From the NCBI RefSeq assembly GCF_030316765.1, contig NZ_JASZYT010000010.1:62001-126000 (forward strand): a stretch of DNA of 64,000 nucleotides, written 5' to 3'. This DNA comes from Variovorax saccharolyticus (GTDB lineage Bacteria > Pseudomonadota > Gammaproteobacteria > Burkholderiales > Burkholderiaceae_C). The position numbers and the translations under genes were made by a program. Of this stretch, positions 16,811-26,281 are shown piece after piece; within the stretch, counting starts at the first letter, position 1, and every line of letters begins with the position of its first letter. The notes beneath the pieces were generated by a model, which was not told the origin of the DNA, did no database searches, and worked only from the letters and a program-made list of their open reading frames with translations.

Positions 16811-17791
16811 TCAGGGAATGAGCACCGGGGCCCCGGTGGTTGCGCGGCCTTCGAGCTCCCGATGGGCGCGCTGGACGTCGGCCAGCGCATAGCGCTGCTT
16901 CACCTCCAGCCGGACGGCGCCGGCCTGCACGGCCTCGAACAGCGCAGCGGCCGAACGGCGCAGGTCCGCGGGGTCGGCGATGAAGCTGCGCAGCGTGGGC
17001 CTGGACACGCTGAGCGACTTCGCGTGCAGCAGTTGCAGGTCGAAGCCTTCGACATCGCCCGAAGCGGTGCCGTAGTTGATCGCCATGCCGAGCGTCTTCA
17101 GGCAACCGAGCGAGGGCACGAACACATCCTTGCCGACGGCGTCGTAGACCACAGCGACGCCCACGCCTGCGGTCAGTTCCAGGGTCCGGGCAACGAAGTC
17201 CTCGCGCCGGTAGTCGATCACGTGATGGCAGCCGTGGGCCTGCGCCACGGCCACCTTTTCCTCGGAGCCGACCGTGCCGATCACGGTGGCGCCGAGCGCG
17301 CGCGCCCATTGCGACAGGATCACGCCCATGCCGCCCGCCGCCGCATGGACCAGCACCGCGTCGCCCGGCTTCACCACGTAGAGCCGGCGCAGAAGGTATT
17401 CGGCCGTGAGGCCGCGCAGCAGGTTGGCGCCGGCCACTTCCTGCGAGAAGCCGTCGGGCAGCGGAATCACGCGCGAGGCATGCACGTTGCGGATCGCCTG
17501 GTAGGCGCCGGGCTGGAAATACGCCACCGGCTGGCCCACGCGCAGCAGGTCGACGCCCTCCCCCAGCGCCTGCACCACGCCCGCGCCCTGCGAGCCGAGC
17601 GTGATCGGGAAGGGCTCGCCACCGTGCGGGCCGTGCGCGCCCTTGCGCTGGTAGATGTCGGCGAAGTTCAGACCGATCGCAGTCTGGCGGATCTGCACTT
17701 CGCCGGGCGCCGGCGCCCGAACTTCGACCTGGACGTGTTCGAGGACGCTCGGATCGCCGTGCCGGTGGATATGGATCGCGGTGCTTTGCAT
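16811..17791 (-). CDS. NADPH:quinone oxidoreductase (zinc-free MDR family)
   Basis: A 326-residue medium-chain reductase. The N-terminal catalytic part has RQTAIGLNFADIYQRKGAHG, the QOR signature 'G.N..D.y.r.G'. The nucleotide-binding domain has VLVHAAAGGMGVILSQWARALGATVIGTVGSEEKV (AxxGGxG motif), then VVYDAVGKD and GMAINYGTASGDV. Zinc-binding cysteines of alcohol dehydrogenases are absent, as expected. The enzyme would reduce quinones or alpha,beta-unsaturated carbonyls with NADPH in the cytoplasm. It lies 18 bp upstream of the GST gene on the same strand and is divergent from the ABC transporter operon at 17942, sharing a 150-bp promoter region. Confidence 0.93.
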   Translation of the reverse strand: MQSTAIHIHRHGDPSVLEHVQVEVRAPAPGEVQIRQTAIGLNFADIYQRKGAHGPHGGEPFPITLGSQGAGVVQALGEGVDLLRVGQPVAYFQPGAYQAIRNVHASRVIPLPDGFSQEVAGANLLRGLTAEYLLRRLYVVKPGDAVLVHAAAGGMGVILSQWARALGATVIGTVGSEEKVAVAQAHGCHHVIDYRREDFVARTLELTAGVGVAVVYDAVGKDVFVPSLGCLKTLGMAINYGTASGDVEGFDLQLLHAKSLSVSRPTLRSFIADPADLRRSAAALFEAVQAGAVRLEVKQRYALADVQRAHRELEGRATTGAPVLIP

Positions 17792-17854
17792 GCGTGGGAT
17801 GAAGGGTGGAGGGCCTGCGCATTCTAGGTTCGTGAGGTACTCCGATGAAGTTCA

Positions 17855-17906
17855 TCCGTATACAGATAAACCCTATTTGCATTTTTTGCTGAGCCATCAA
17901 TACACT
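17855..17906 (+). promoter_or_regulatory. Promoter region of the ABC transporter operon with candidate GntR operator, copy B
   Basis: TCCGTATACAGA at 17855-17866 contains the palindrome GTATAC and matches the word upstream of the GntR gene. Just downstream, TTGCAT (17877-17882) and TACACT (17901-17906) are separated by 18 bp and could serve as -35 and -10 boxes, 36 nt before the ATG at 17942. The local sequence is conspicuously richer in A/T than the flanking genes. Confidence 0.35.
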
Positions 17907-17941
17907 CGCGGCCTGTCAAATTCCAAGCACCGGAGACCAGA

Positions 17942-18991
17942 ATGAGCCTCAGCAGAAGACAGTTCGGCAGCTTCGCCGTCGCCCTGGCGGCCACGCCGTG
18001 GGCCGGCGCGCAGCAGCAGGCACCGGCGAATCTCGCCGCGCTGCACGAGGCCGCGAAGAAGGAAGGCGAGCTGACCTGGTACATCGTGTTCCTGCCCTCC
18101 GAGGATGCGGAGAACATGGCCCGCGCCTTCACGGCCCGCTATCCGGGCATCAAGGTGAACGTGGTGCGCACCACCGCCCAGGTCGCGTTCCAGCGCCTGA
18201 ACCAGGACCTGAAGGCCGGCACCGCCAACTGCGATGTCTTCTCCTCCACCGACATCGGCCACTACGTGGATCTCAAGTCGCGCAAGCTGCTGACCCGCTA
18301 CACACCTTCATCGGCGGCGCTGATGGACAGCCGGCTGCAGAACATCGACCCCGACGGCTACTACCACGTGGCCAGCGTCGCGATGGTCGGCCTGATCTAC
18401 AACACGAACAAGGTCAAGCCCGCGGATGCGCCCACCAGCTGGGCCGACCTGGTCGATCCCAAGTGGCGCGGCCTCGCGTCGGTCGGCCACCCGGGCTTCA
18501 GCGGCTTCGTCGGCGCCTGGGGCATCGAGATGCGCAAGCTCTACGGCGACGGCTGGTTCAAGAAGCTGGCCGACAACAAGCCGCAGGTCGGCCGCTCGAT
18601 CATCGACACGGTCACCACGGTCAATTCGGGCGAGCGCTCGATCTCGGCGGGACCGATCAACCTCGCATCCTTGATGGCGTCGAAGGGCAATCCGCTGGCG
18701 GTGGTGGCGCCCAAGGAAGGCACCTCGCTGATGCTCTCGCCCTCGGCCATCATGGCCAACGCACCGCATCCCAACGCGTCCAGGCTGTTCATGGAATGGA
18801 TGCTGGTCAGCGAGGACACCGAGCGCATCGCGCGCGAGCTGTACGGCATCCCCAAGCGCGCCGGCGCCAAGTCGCTGCCGGGCGTGCTCGGCCTCGGCGA
18901 CGTCAAGACGGTGCTGCGTCCGACCGCCAAGGAATCGGTCGAGCAGTTGCCGCAGGTCATCGAGCTCTGGAAGGACGCGTTCGGTGTCTGA
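17942..18991 (+). CDS. ABC transporter periplasmic substrate-binding protein (Fe(III)/extracellular type 1 family)
   Basis: A 349-residue exported receptor. The N-terminus MSLSRRQFGSFAVALAATPW has the twin-arginine pattern SRRQF, so Tat export is likely. The mature domain carries AKKEGELTWYIVFLPSEDAENMARAFTARYPGIKVNVVR, the typical start of FbpA/PotD-like ferric or organic-anion binding proteins, and later PDGYYHVASVAMVGLIYNTNKV, WADLVDPKWRGLAS and LYGIPKRAGA. It overlaps the permease gene by 8 bp. Homologues bind Fe(III), thiamine, phosphonates or organic acids. Here the downstream esterase and CoA-transferase suggest an organic ligand rather than iron, which is an inference. Confidence 0.92.
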   Translation: MSLSRRQFGSFAVALAATPWAGAQQQAPANLAALHEAAKKEGELTWYIVFLPSEDAENMARAFTARYPGIKVNVVRTTAQVAFQRLNQDLKAGTANCDVFSSTDIGHYVDLKSRKLLTRYTPSSAALMDSRLQNIDPDGYYHVASVAMVGLIYNTNKVKPADAPTSWADLVDPKWRGLASVGHPGFSGFVGAWGIEMRKLYGDGWFKKLADNKPQVGRSIIDTVTTVNSGERSISAGPINLASLMASKGNPLAVVAPKEGTSLMLSPSAIMANAPHPNASRLFMEWMLVSEDTERIARELYGIPKRAGAKSLPGVLGLGDVKTVLRPTAKESVEQLPQVIELWKDAFGV

Positions 18992-20717
18992 AGCGAGGAT
19001 GACTGCCGCTCTCGCCGCCTCGCCGGCCGCCATCCGCGTGCCGAGCCGCCTGGCCGACCCCTCGCTCTGGCTCTTCGGCGGCCTGATCCTGCTGCTCGTC
19101 GGGCTGGTCGCCAATCCCATCCTGCGGCTGGTCTGGGAAAGCTTCCATGCGGCCGACGGGTCGCTGTCGCTCGCCAGCTATGCCGCGGCGCTGGGGCGTG
19201 GGCGGCACCTGCAGGCGCTGCTCAACTCGCTCTACCTGGGCCTGGCCGTGACGGCGCTGGCGCTCGCGCTCGGGGTGCCGCTGGCGCTGGCGGTGTCACG
19301 CACCAACATGCCCGGGCGCGGCTTCACGCATGTGAGCGTGCTGGCCGCCTTCGTGATGCCGAACTTCCTGGGCGCCATCGCCTGGATCCTGCTGGCCGGG
19401 CCCAACGCCGGCTGGCTCAATCGGCTCTGGGCCGAGGCGCTGGGCGTGGACAAGGGGCCCTTCAACATCTTCAGCTTCTGGGGCCTGGCCTTCGTGATCG
19501 CCCTCTACACCTATCCGCTGATCTACGTCTTCACCAAGTCGGCGCTCGACCTGGTGTCGACCGAACTGGAAGACGCGGCGGCGATCCACGGCGCCGGCAA
19601 GTTCCGCACCCTGGCCCGCGTGACGCTGCCGCTGGTCATGCCCTCGATCGTCGGCGCCGCGATCCTGATCTTCCTTGAGTCGGTCGCGCTCTACGGCACG
19701 CCCGCGCTGATCGCCATCCCCGCCGGCATCAACCTGGCGACCACCCAGCTGGTGTCTTTCTTCGAGTACCCGCTGAAGGTCGAGCAGGCGGCCGCCTTCT
19801 CGATGCCGATCCTGGCGCTGACGGTGCTGATGCTCTACCTGCAGCGCCGCCTGCTCGCGCGCAAGGGCTTCGTCTCGGTGTCGGGCAAGGGCGGGGAGCG
19901 CCGGCCCTTCGACATCGGCGCCTGGAAGTGGCTGCTGCTGGGCTATTCGGTGCTGGTGTCGGTGCTGACCGTCGTGATGCCGATGATCATCCTGGTGCTG
20001 GCTTCGCTGTCGAAGGCCTGGGGCCGCGGCATCGGCGCCGGCAACCTCACGCTCGCCAATTTCCACAACATCTTCTTCGAGCAGCTCACGGTGCGCTCGG
20101 CGCTGCTGAACACCGTGAGCTATTCCGCCGCGACCGCCCTGGTGTGCGTCGCGATGGGGGTCTGCGTGGCCTACGCCACGCAGCGGCGCATCACGCCCTT
20201 CCCGACGCTGATCCAGTTCCTCGCGCTGGCACCGGTGGCGGTGCCCGGCCTGATCCTGGCCATCGGCCTCTATGCCGCCTATGCCGGGCCGCCCTTCTCG
20301 CTCTACGGCACCGGCGCGCTGATCGTGGTCGCCTTCACCACCCGCTTCCTGCCGATCGCGGTGACGGCCAGCGCGGCCTCGATCCGATCACTCAATCCCG
20401 AGCTCGAAGAAGCGGTGCGCATCCTCGGCGGCGGGCGCCTCACGGTGCTGGGCCGGGTGGTGGTGCCGCTGCTCAAGAAGTCGCTGGTGGGGGTCTTCAT
20501 CCTGGTCTTCGTCATCTGCACCAAGGAACTGTCGACCGCCGTCTTTCTCACCGGACCAGCCTCGCGCGTGGTCTCGGTGCTCACGCTCGACCTCAGCGAG
20601 CAGGGCAACTACGAGAGCCTCGCCGCGATGGGCGTGGTGCTGGTGGTCATCGTCACGCTGGTGGTCGGCATCGGCATGCGCATCGCGGGCCGCGATTTCA
20701 TGCTGCGCCGCGCCTGA
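18984..20717 (+). CDS. ABC transporter permease (fused two-domain, FbpB/AfuB type)
   Basis: A 577-residue inner-membrane protein with two permease halves joined in one chain, about 12 predicted membrane segments. Each half carries an EAA loop for the ATPase: in the first, TELEDAAAIHGAGKFRTLARVTLPLVMPSI; in the second, PELEEAVRILGGGRLTVLGRVVVPLLKK. It starts with GTG 18984, inside the receptor gene. The fused architecture is standard for the ferric-iron-type and related organic-anion systems, where one polypeptide supplies both halves of the channel. The ATPase gene follows after 11 bp, so the three genes form a complete importer. Confidence 0.94.
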   Translation: MSEARMTAALAASPAAIRVPSRLADPSLWLFGGLILLLVGLVANPILRLVWESFHAADGSLSLASYAAALGRGRHLQALLNSLYLGLAVTALALALGVPLALAVSRTNMPGRGFTHVSVLAAFVMPNFLGAIAWILLAGPNAGWLNRLWAEALGVDKGPFNIFSFWGLAFVIALYTYPLIYVFTKSALDLVSTELEDAAAIHGAGKFRTLARVTLPLVMPSIVGAAILIFLESVALYGTPALIAIPAGINLATTQLVSFFEYPLKVEQAAAFSMPILALTVLMLYLQRRLLARKGFVSVSGKGGERRPFDIGAWKWLLLGYSVLVSVLTVVMPMIILVLASLSKAWGRGIGAGNLTLANFHNIFFEQLTVRSALLNTVSYSAATALVCVAMGVCVAYATQRRITPFPTLIQFLALAPVAVPGLILAIGLYAAYAGPPFSLYGTGALIVVAFTTRFLPIAVTASAASIRSLNPELEEAVRILGGGRLTVLGRVVVPLLKKSLVGVFILVFVICTKELSTAVFLTGPASRVVSVLTLDLSEQGNYESLAAMGVVLVVIVTLVVGIGMRIAGRDFMLRRA

Positions 20718-20728
20718 AAGGTTTCTCC

Positions 20729-21784
<1,056 letters not shown>

Positions 21785-21814
21785 AGCAAAACCAAGAGGA
21801 CGGAGATCGCAACC

Positions 21815-23443
21815 ATGCAGAAAGACCCCCAATCCATTCGCCGCCGCAGCCTTCTGGGTGCCGCCGCGGCCACCGGCGCCCTTTGGTGCGCCCAGGGAGC
21901 GCGCGCCATGACCGAAAGCGAGATATTCCCGATCGTCGAGACCTCGAACGGCCGCCTGCGCGGACTGATGTCGGGCGGCATCGCGGTGTTCAAGGGCGTT
22001 CACTACGGCGCCGATACCGCGGGCACGAACCGCTTCATGCCACCTGCGCCGGTCGCGCGCTGGGCCGGCGTGCGCGACGCCACAGCCTACGGCAACTACG
22101 CGCCGCAGCTGCCGGCCGACCGGCGGCGCGCCTACGCCGACCTCATCATGTACGACCTGCAGCCCGGCGGCATGGGCGAAGACTGCCTGGTGATGAACAT
22201 CTGGACGCCTTCGGCCTCGCCTTCGTCCAGCGCCAAGCGGCCGGTCATGGTGCACCTGCACGGCGGCGGCTACTACGCAGGCTCGGGTAATTCGCCGCAG
22301 TTCGACGGCGAGATGCTGGCGCGCTTCGGCGATGCGGTGGTGGTCACGCTCAACCACCGTCTCGGCTCCTTCGGCTTTCTCGACCTGTCGGAACTCGGCG
22401 GCAGCGACGCCGCCCGGTCCGGCACAGTGGGCATGCTCGACATCGTGGCGGCGCTCGGCTGGATCCAGCAAAACATCGCGGCCTTCGGCGGCGACCCGCA
22501 GCGCGTGCTGGTGTTCGGCCAGTCGGGCGGCGGCCTCAAGACCAGCGTGCTCATGGCGATGCCTTCGGCCCGCGGACTGTTCCACCGCGCGGGCGTGATG
22601 AGCGGCTCGGCCCTGCGCGTGACCACACAGGACGCTTCGCGCCAGGCGGCGAGCGAATTCGTCGCCGCGCTCGGCCTCGGCAAGGACCCGCTGCGCCAGC
22701 TGCAGGCCCTGCCGATGCAGACCCTGCTGGCCGTGCAGGTGACCATGGAGAACGCCGACCGCGCCAAGGGCGAGGCGCCGCGCGCCTTCTCGCCGGTGCT
22801 CGACGGCAGCGCCATCGCGCGCCATCCCTTCGATCCCGATGCCCCGGCCCTGTCGGCCGAGGTGCCGATGATCGTGAGCACGGTGCTGGACGAGCGCGCC
22901 TACCGCATGGTCAATTTCGACCTCGACGAAGCGGGTCTGCTCAAGTTCGCGCAAGCGCGCGTGGGCGCGGACGGCCGCCAGCTGGTCGCGATGTACCGCG
23001 ACGAGGACCCCGCGGCCTCGCCCTACGTGCTGCAGGCGCGGATCGACACCGACATGACCTTCCGCCGCACCGCGCAGGTGCAGGCGGCGCGCAAGGCCGC
23101 GGCCGGCGCCGCTCCAGCCTACAGCTACCTCTGGAAGATCCCGAGCCCGGCCTACGGCGGGCGCTACGGCGCGCCGCACGGCACCGACATCGGCCCCAGC
23201 CTGCACGACATCCGCCACGGCCTGAACGGGCCGAGCGCCGAGAGCGTGCGCCTGGCCGACCAGCTGGCCGGCGCCTGGGTCGCCTTCGCGGCCAGCGGCG
23301 ACCCGAACAACGCCCGCACGCCGCGCTGGGCGCCCTACACGCCCGGGCCACGCAGCACGCTGGTCTTCGAGGGCGACAGCAGTCGCACGCGCACGCAGGA
23401 CGACCCGCGCAAGTCCTTCCGCGAGTACTGGGCGGCGCACTGA
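21815..23443 (+). CDS. Type-B carboxylesterase, Tat-exported
   Basis: A 542-residue esterase. The N-terminus SIRRRSLLGAAAATGALWCA is a Tat signal ending near ARA. The alpha/beta-hydrolase body has the oxyanion stretch VMVHLHGGGYYAGSGNSP, the nucleophile elbow VLVFGQSGGGLKTSVLM (serine; most relatives read FGESAGG), an acidic residue around STVLDERAY, and the histidine in YGAPHGTDIGPSLHD. The EDCLVMNIWTP and NHRLGSFGFLDLSELGG segments are family hallmarks. Export implies hydrolysis of an ester outside the cytoplasm, releasing an acid that the adjacent ABC importer or Bug receptor could take up. The fit of Tat signal, importer and CoA genes makes a coherent module. Confidence 0.92.
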   Translation: MQKDPQSIRRRSLLGAAAATGALWCAQGARAMTESEIFPIVETSNGRLRGLMSGGIAVFKGVHYGADTAGTNRFMPPAPVARWAGVRDATAYGNYAPQLPADRRRAYADLIMYDLQPGGMGEDCLVMNIWTPSASPSSSAKRPVMVHLHGGGYYAGSGNSPQFDGEMLARFGDAVVVTLNHRLGSFGFLDLSELGGSDAARSGTVGMLDIVAALGWIQQNIAAFGGDPQRVLVFGQSGGGLKTSVLMAMPSARGLFHRAGVMSGSALRVTTQDASRQAASEFVAALGLGKDPLRQLQALPMQTLLAVQVTMENADRAKGEAPRAFSPVLDGSAIARHPFDPDAPALSAEVPMIVSTVLDERAYRMVNFDLDEAGLLKFAQARVGADGRQLVAMYRDEDPAASPYVLQARIDTDMTFRRTAQVQAARKAAAGAAPAYSYLWKIPSPAYGGRYGAPHGTDIGPSLHDIRHGLNGPSAESVRLADQLAGAWVAFAASGDPNNARTPRWAPYTPGPRSTLVFEGDSSRTRTQDDPRKSFREYWAAH

Positions 23444-23504
23444 GCTCGATGTGCGGGGCGCTCCTTCCGCTCTCTTTTCTCTTTACTTATCTTCCAAGGC
23501 TCCC

Positions 23505-24707
23505 ATGTCGACTTCCGTGCCTACGCCGCTTCCACTTTCGGGCTTCAAGGTGCTCGACCTGACCATCGCGCGGGCCGGCCCGACCGCCGTGCGCCTGCTG
23601 GCCGACTGGGGTGCCGACGTGACGCGGGTCGAGCCGCCCGCGCGCAAGGACCGTGGCTCGGTCACGGGCCGTCGACGCGGCCCGGATGAGCAGAACCTGC
23701 ACCGCAACAAGCGCAGCCTCTGCCTGGACCTCAAGACGCCCCAAGGCGCCCGGGTGCTGCGCCGCCTGATCGAGCGCAGCGACGTGGTGGTCGAGAACTT
23801 CCGCTCGGACGTCAAGACGCGCCTGGGCCTGAGCTACGAGCAGTTGAAGGAACTCAACCCGCGGATCATCCTCGCGAGCATCTCGGGCTTCGGCCAGGAT
23901 GGCCCCTACAGCGATCGCCCGGGCGTGGACCAGATCGTGCAAGGGATGTCGGGCCTGAGCTCGGTGACCGGCGAGCCCGGCCGCGGCGCGGTGCGCACCG
24001 GCATCGCGATCTCCGACACCACTGCGGGCATGTTCCTGGGCCAGGGCATTCTGCTGGCGCTGCTGCACCGCGAGCGCAGCGGCGAGGGCCAATGGGTGCA
24101 TACCTCGCTGATCGAGGGCATGCTGAACAAGCTCGACTTCCAGGGCGCGCGCTACACGGTGGCCGGCGACATCCCGGTGCAGGAAGGCAACGCGCATCCG
24201 ACCCAGGTGCCGATGAGCACCTTCGACGCCCGCGACGGCCAAGTCAACATCTGCGCCAGCACGCAGTACATGTGGGCCGGCTTCTGCGAGGCGCTGGGCG
24301 CGCACGCGCTGCATCAGAACGCGGACTACCAGAGCTTCGACTTGCGCGTGGCGCATCGGCGCCAGCTCGACGCCGCGGTCAACGAAGTGACGCGCCGGTT
24401 CACGGTCGCGGAACTGGTCGCGAAGCTGAATCCGGCCGGCGTGCCCTGCGGTCCGGTCTACAACATCGGCCAGGCCTTCGAGGACCTGCAGGTCAAGCAC
24501 CTGCGCATGACGCGCCCGGCGAAGCACCCGGTGCTCGGCGAAGTCAACCTGATCCGCTCGCCGATCAATCTGTCGGCCTTTCCGCATCCCGAGTATTTTC
24601 ATCACGCAGCGCCCGACCCCGGCGAGCAGACCGACGCCCTGTTGGCGGAGCTGGGCTACGGGGCCGACGAGATCTCGGCGATGAAGAACGAAGGAGCGGT
24701 CGAGTGA
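23505..24707 (+). CDS. Family III CoA-transferase (CaiB/BaiF type)
   Basis: A 400-residue enzyme starting at ATG 23505 (MSTSVPTPLPLSGFKVLDLT). Family features are LADWGADVTRVEPPARKDRG, NLHRNKRSLCLDLKTPQGARV, DVVVENFRSDVKTRLGLSYE, ILASISGFGQDGPYSDRPG, and the catalytic aspartate in PGVDQIVQGMSG. It transfers CoA from an acyl-CoA such as succinyl-CoA to a carboxylate in the cytoplasm. Its TGA overlaps the GTG start of the next gene, so expression is coupled. In context it would activate the acid released by the exported esterase for the following crotonase-type enzymes. Confidence 0.93.
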   Translation: MSTSVPTPLPLSGFKVLDLTIARAGPTAVRLLADWGADVTRVEPPARKDRGSVTGRRRGPDEQNLHRNKRSLCLDLKTPQGARVLRRLIERSDVVVENFRSDVKTRLGLSYEQLKELNPRIILASISGFGQDGPYSDRPGVDQIVQGMSGLSSVTGEPGRGAVRTGIAISDTTAGMFLGQGILLALLHRERSGEGQWVHTSLIEGMLNKLDFQGARYTVAGDIPVQEGNAHPTQVPMSTFDARDGQVNICASTQYMWAGFCEALGAHALHQNADYQSFDLRVAHRRQLDAAVNEVTRRFTVAELVAKLNPAGVPCGPVYNIGQAFEDLQVKHLRMTRPAKHPVLGEVNLIRSPINLSAFPHPEYFHHAAPDPGEQTDALLAELGYGADEISAMKNEGAVE

Positions 24708-25513
24708 GCGCCCGCTCGCTGCCCCTGGCGACGGCCAGGATCATCGCTGCGGTAGAGGACGGCGTGGGCTGGATCACCTTCAACAACCCCGAGCGACGCA
24801 ATGCGATGTCGCTCGAGATGTGGAAGGGCCTTGGCGATGCGGCCGAGGCCTTCCAGCAGGACCCCGAGGTGCGCGTGGTGGTGATGCGCGGAGCGGGCGG
24901 CAAGTCCTTCGCGGCCGGCGCCGACATCTCCGAGTTCGAGCAGCACCGCGCGAACGCCGAGCAGAAGAAGAGCTACGGAGACATCGCGGCGCGCGCCCAC
25001 ATCGGCATCTCGCAGCTTGGCAAACCGCTGATCGCGATGATCGAAGGTTTCTGCATCGGCGGCGGATTGGCGCTGGCCCTGGGCGCAGATGTGCGCTTCG
25101 CAAGCACGGGGTCGAGCTTCGGCATCCCGGCAGCCAGGCTCGGCCTGGGCTACGACTACGACGGCCTGGCGGCGCTCGCGCGGGTGGTGGGTCCGTCGGC
25201 CGCCAAGGACATGCTGTTCAGCGCCCGCTTCCTCGCGGCCGACGAAGCGCTGCGCATCGGCCTGGTCAACTTCACGGTCGATGGCGCGGACCTGGAAGAA
25301 CGGGTGCGCGCCTACGCCGCGGTCGTGGCGGCCAACGCCCCGTTGACCGTGCTCGCCGCCAAGTCCGCGGTGCGCCTCTTCGAGCAATACTCGGCGGCCG
25401 CGGACGCGCGCGAGGTGGCCGCGGCAGTGGACCGCTGCTTCGACAGCGAAGACTACAAGGAAGGCCGCAGCGCCTTCCTCGAGAAGCGCAAGCCGCAATT
25501 CCATGGACGCTGA
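24704..25513 (+). CDS. Enoyl-CoA hydratase/isomerase superfamily protein, atypical active site (first of pair)
   Basis: A 269-residue crotonase-fold protein starting at GTG 24704, which overlaps the CoA-transferase stop. The oxyanion-hole segments are present: GGKSFAAGADISEF and EGFCIGGGLALALGADVRF. However the two glutamates used by enoyl-CoA hydratases are missing: the usual G-G-C-E-L-A reads G-G-L-A-L-A, and the usual P-E-I/V reads IPAARLGLGY. Such changes occur in crotonase relatives that act as isomerases, hydrolases or C-C lyases. So CoA-ester binding is likely but simple hydration is not. It is followed with almost no gap by a second atypical crotonase. Confidence 0.88.
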   Translation: MSARSLPLATARIIAAVEDGVGWITFNNPERRNAMSLEMWKGLGDAAEAFQQDPEVRVVVMRGAGGKSFAAGADISEFEQHRANAEQKKSYGDIAARAHIGISQLGKPLIAMIEGFCIGGGLALALGADVRFASTGSSFGIPAARLGLGYDYDGLAALARVVGPSAAKDMLFSARFLAADEALRIGLVNFTVDGADLEERVRAYAAVVAANAPLTVLAAKSAVRLFEQYSAAADAREVAAAVDRCFDSEDYKEGRSAFLEKRKPQFHGR

Positions 25514-25514
25514 C

Positions 25515-26261
25515 ATGAGCACCCCCGAACTTTCAGTGAGCGGCGCCGTCGCTACCATCACGCTGCGCCGCCCCGAGCAGGCCAACCGTCTGAGCCCGGA
25601 CGACCTCTCGACCCTGGCCGGGCACATCGCCACGCTCAACACCATGCCCGAGGTACTGGTGCTGCAGCTGCGCGGCGAAGGCAAGTACTTCTGCAGCGGC
25701 TACGACATCTCGCGCATCGGGGCGGCACGCTCCGTGAACTTCGAGGAGGTGGTCGATGCCCTCGAAGACGCGCGGCCCGTGACCATCGCGCTGATCCACG
25801 GCGGCGTGTACGGCGGCGCCACCGACTTCGCGTTGGCCTGCGACTTCCGGCTCGGCGTGCCGGGCGCCGACATGTTCATGCCGGCCGCGCGGCTGGGCCT
25901 GCACTTCTACCAGCGGGGCCTCGAAAGGTACGTGAGCCGGCTGGGCCTGGACAACGCGAAGCGGCTCTTCCTGACCGCCGAGAAGATCGGCGCCGAGGAA
26001 ATGAAGGCCATCGGCTTCCTCACGCAACTGGTGGAGGCCGGCGAGCTGGAGGCGGCCGCAGCCCGTCTCGCGACCACCTGTGCCGGCATGGCGCCGATCG
26101 CCCTGCTGGGCATGAAGCGCCACCTCAACCGCATCGGCCGCGGCGTGCTGAACGTGGCCGAGCTGCAGCAAGACATGCGGCGCGCGATCGACTCCGACGA
26201 CCTGCGCGAAGGCCAGGCCGCGTGGTCCGAGAAGCGCGCGCCGCGATTCACGGGCCGATAG
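25515..26261 (+). CDS. Enoyl-CoA hydratase/isomerase superfamily protein, atypical active site (second of pair)
   Basis: A 248-residue crotonase-fold protein; ATG 25515 directly follows the previous stop (TGACATG), with ATG 25503 as the alternative. Oxyanion segments are GEGKYFCSGYDISRIG and HGGVYGGATDFALACDFRLG. At the first glutamate position it has G-G-A-T-D-F-A (aspartate), and the second reads MPAARLGLHF, so the canonical Glu/Glu pair is again absent. It differs strongly from the preceding crotonase, so the two may form a hetero-complex or catalyse successive steps. A Bug receptor gene follows after 20 bp. Confidence 0.88.
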   Translation: MSTPELSVSGAVATITLRRPEQANRLSPDDLSTLAGHIATLNTMPEVLVLQLRGEGKYFCSGYDISRIGAARSVNFEEVVDALEDARPVTIALIHGGVYGGATDFALACDFRLGVPGADMFMPAARLGLHFYQRGLERYVSRLGLDNAKRLFLTAEKIGAEEMKAIGFLTQLVEAGELEAAAARLATTCAGMAPIALLGMKRHLNRIGRGVLNVAELQQDMRRAIDSDDLREGQAAWSEKRAPRFTGR

Positions 26262-26281
26262 GGCCAGCACCAGGAGACAAG

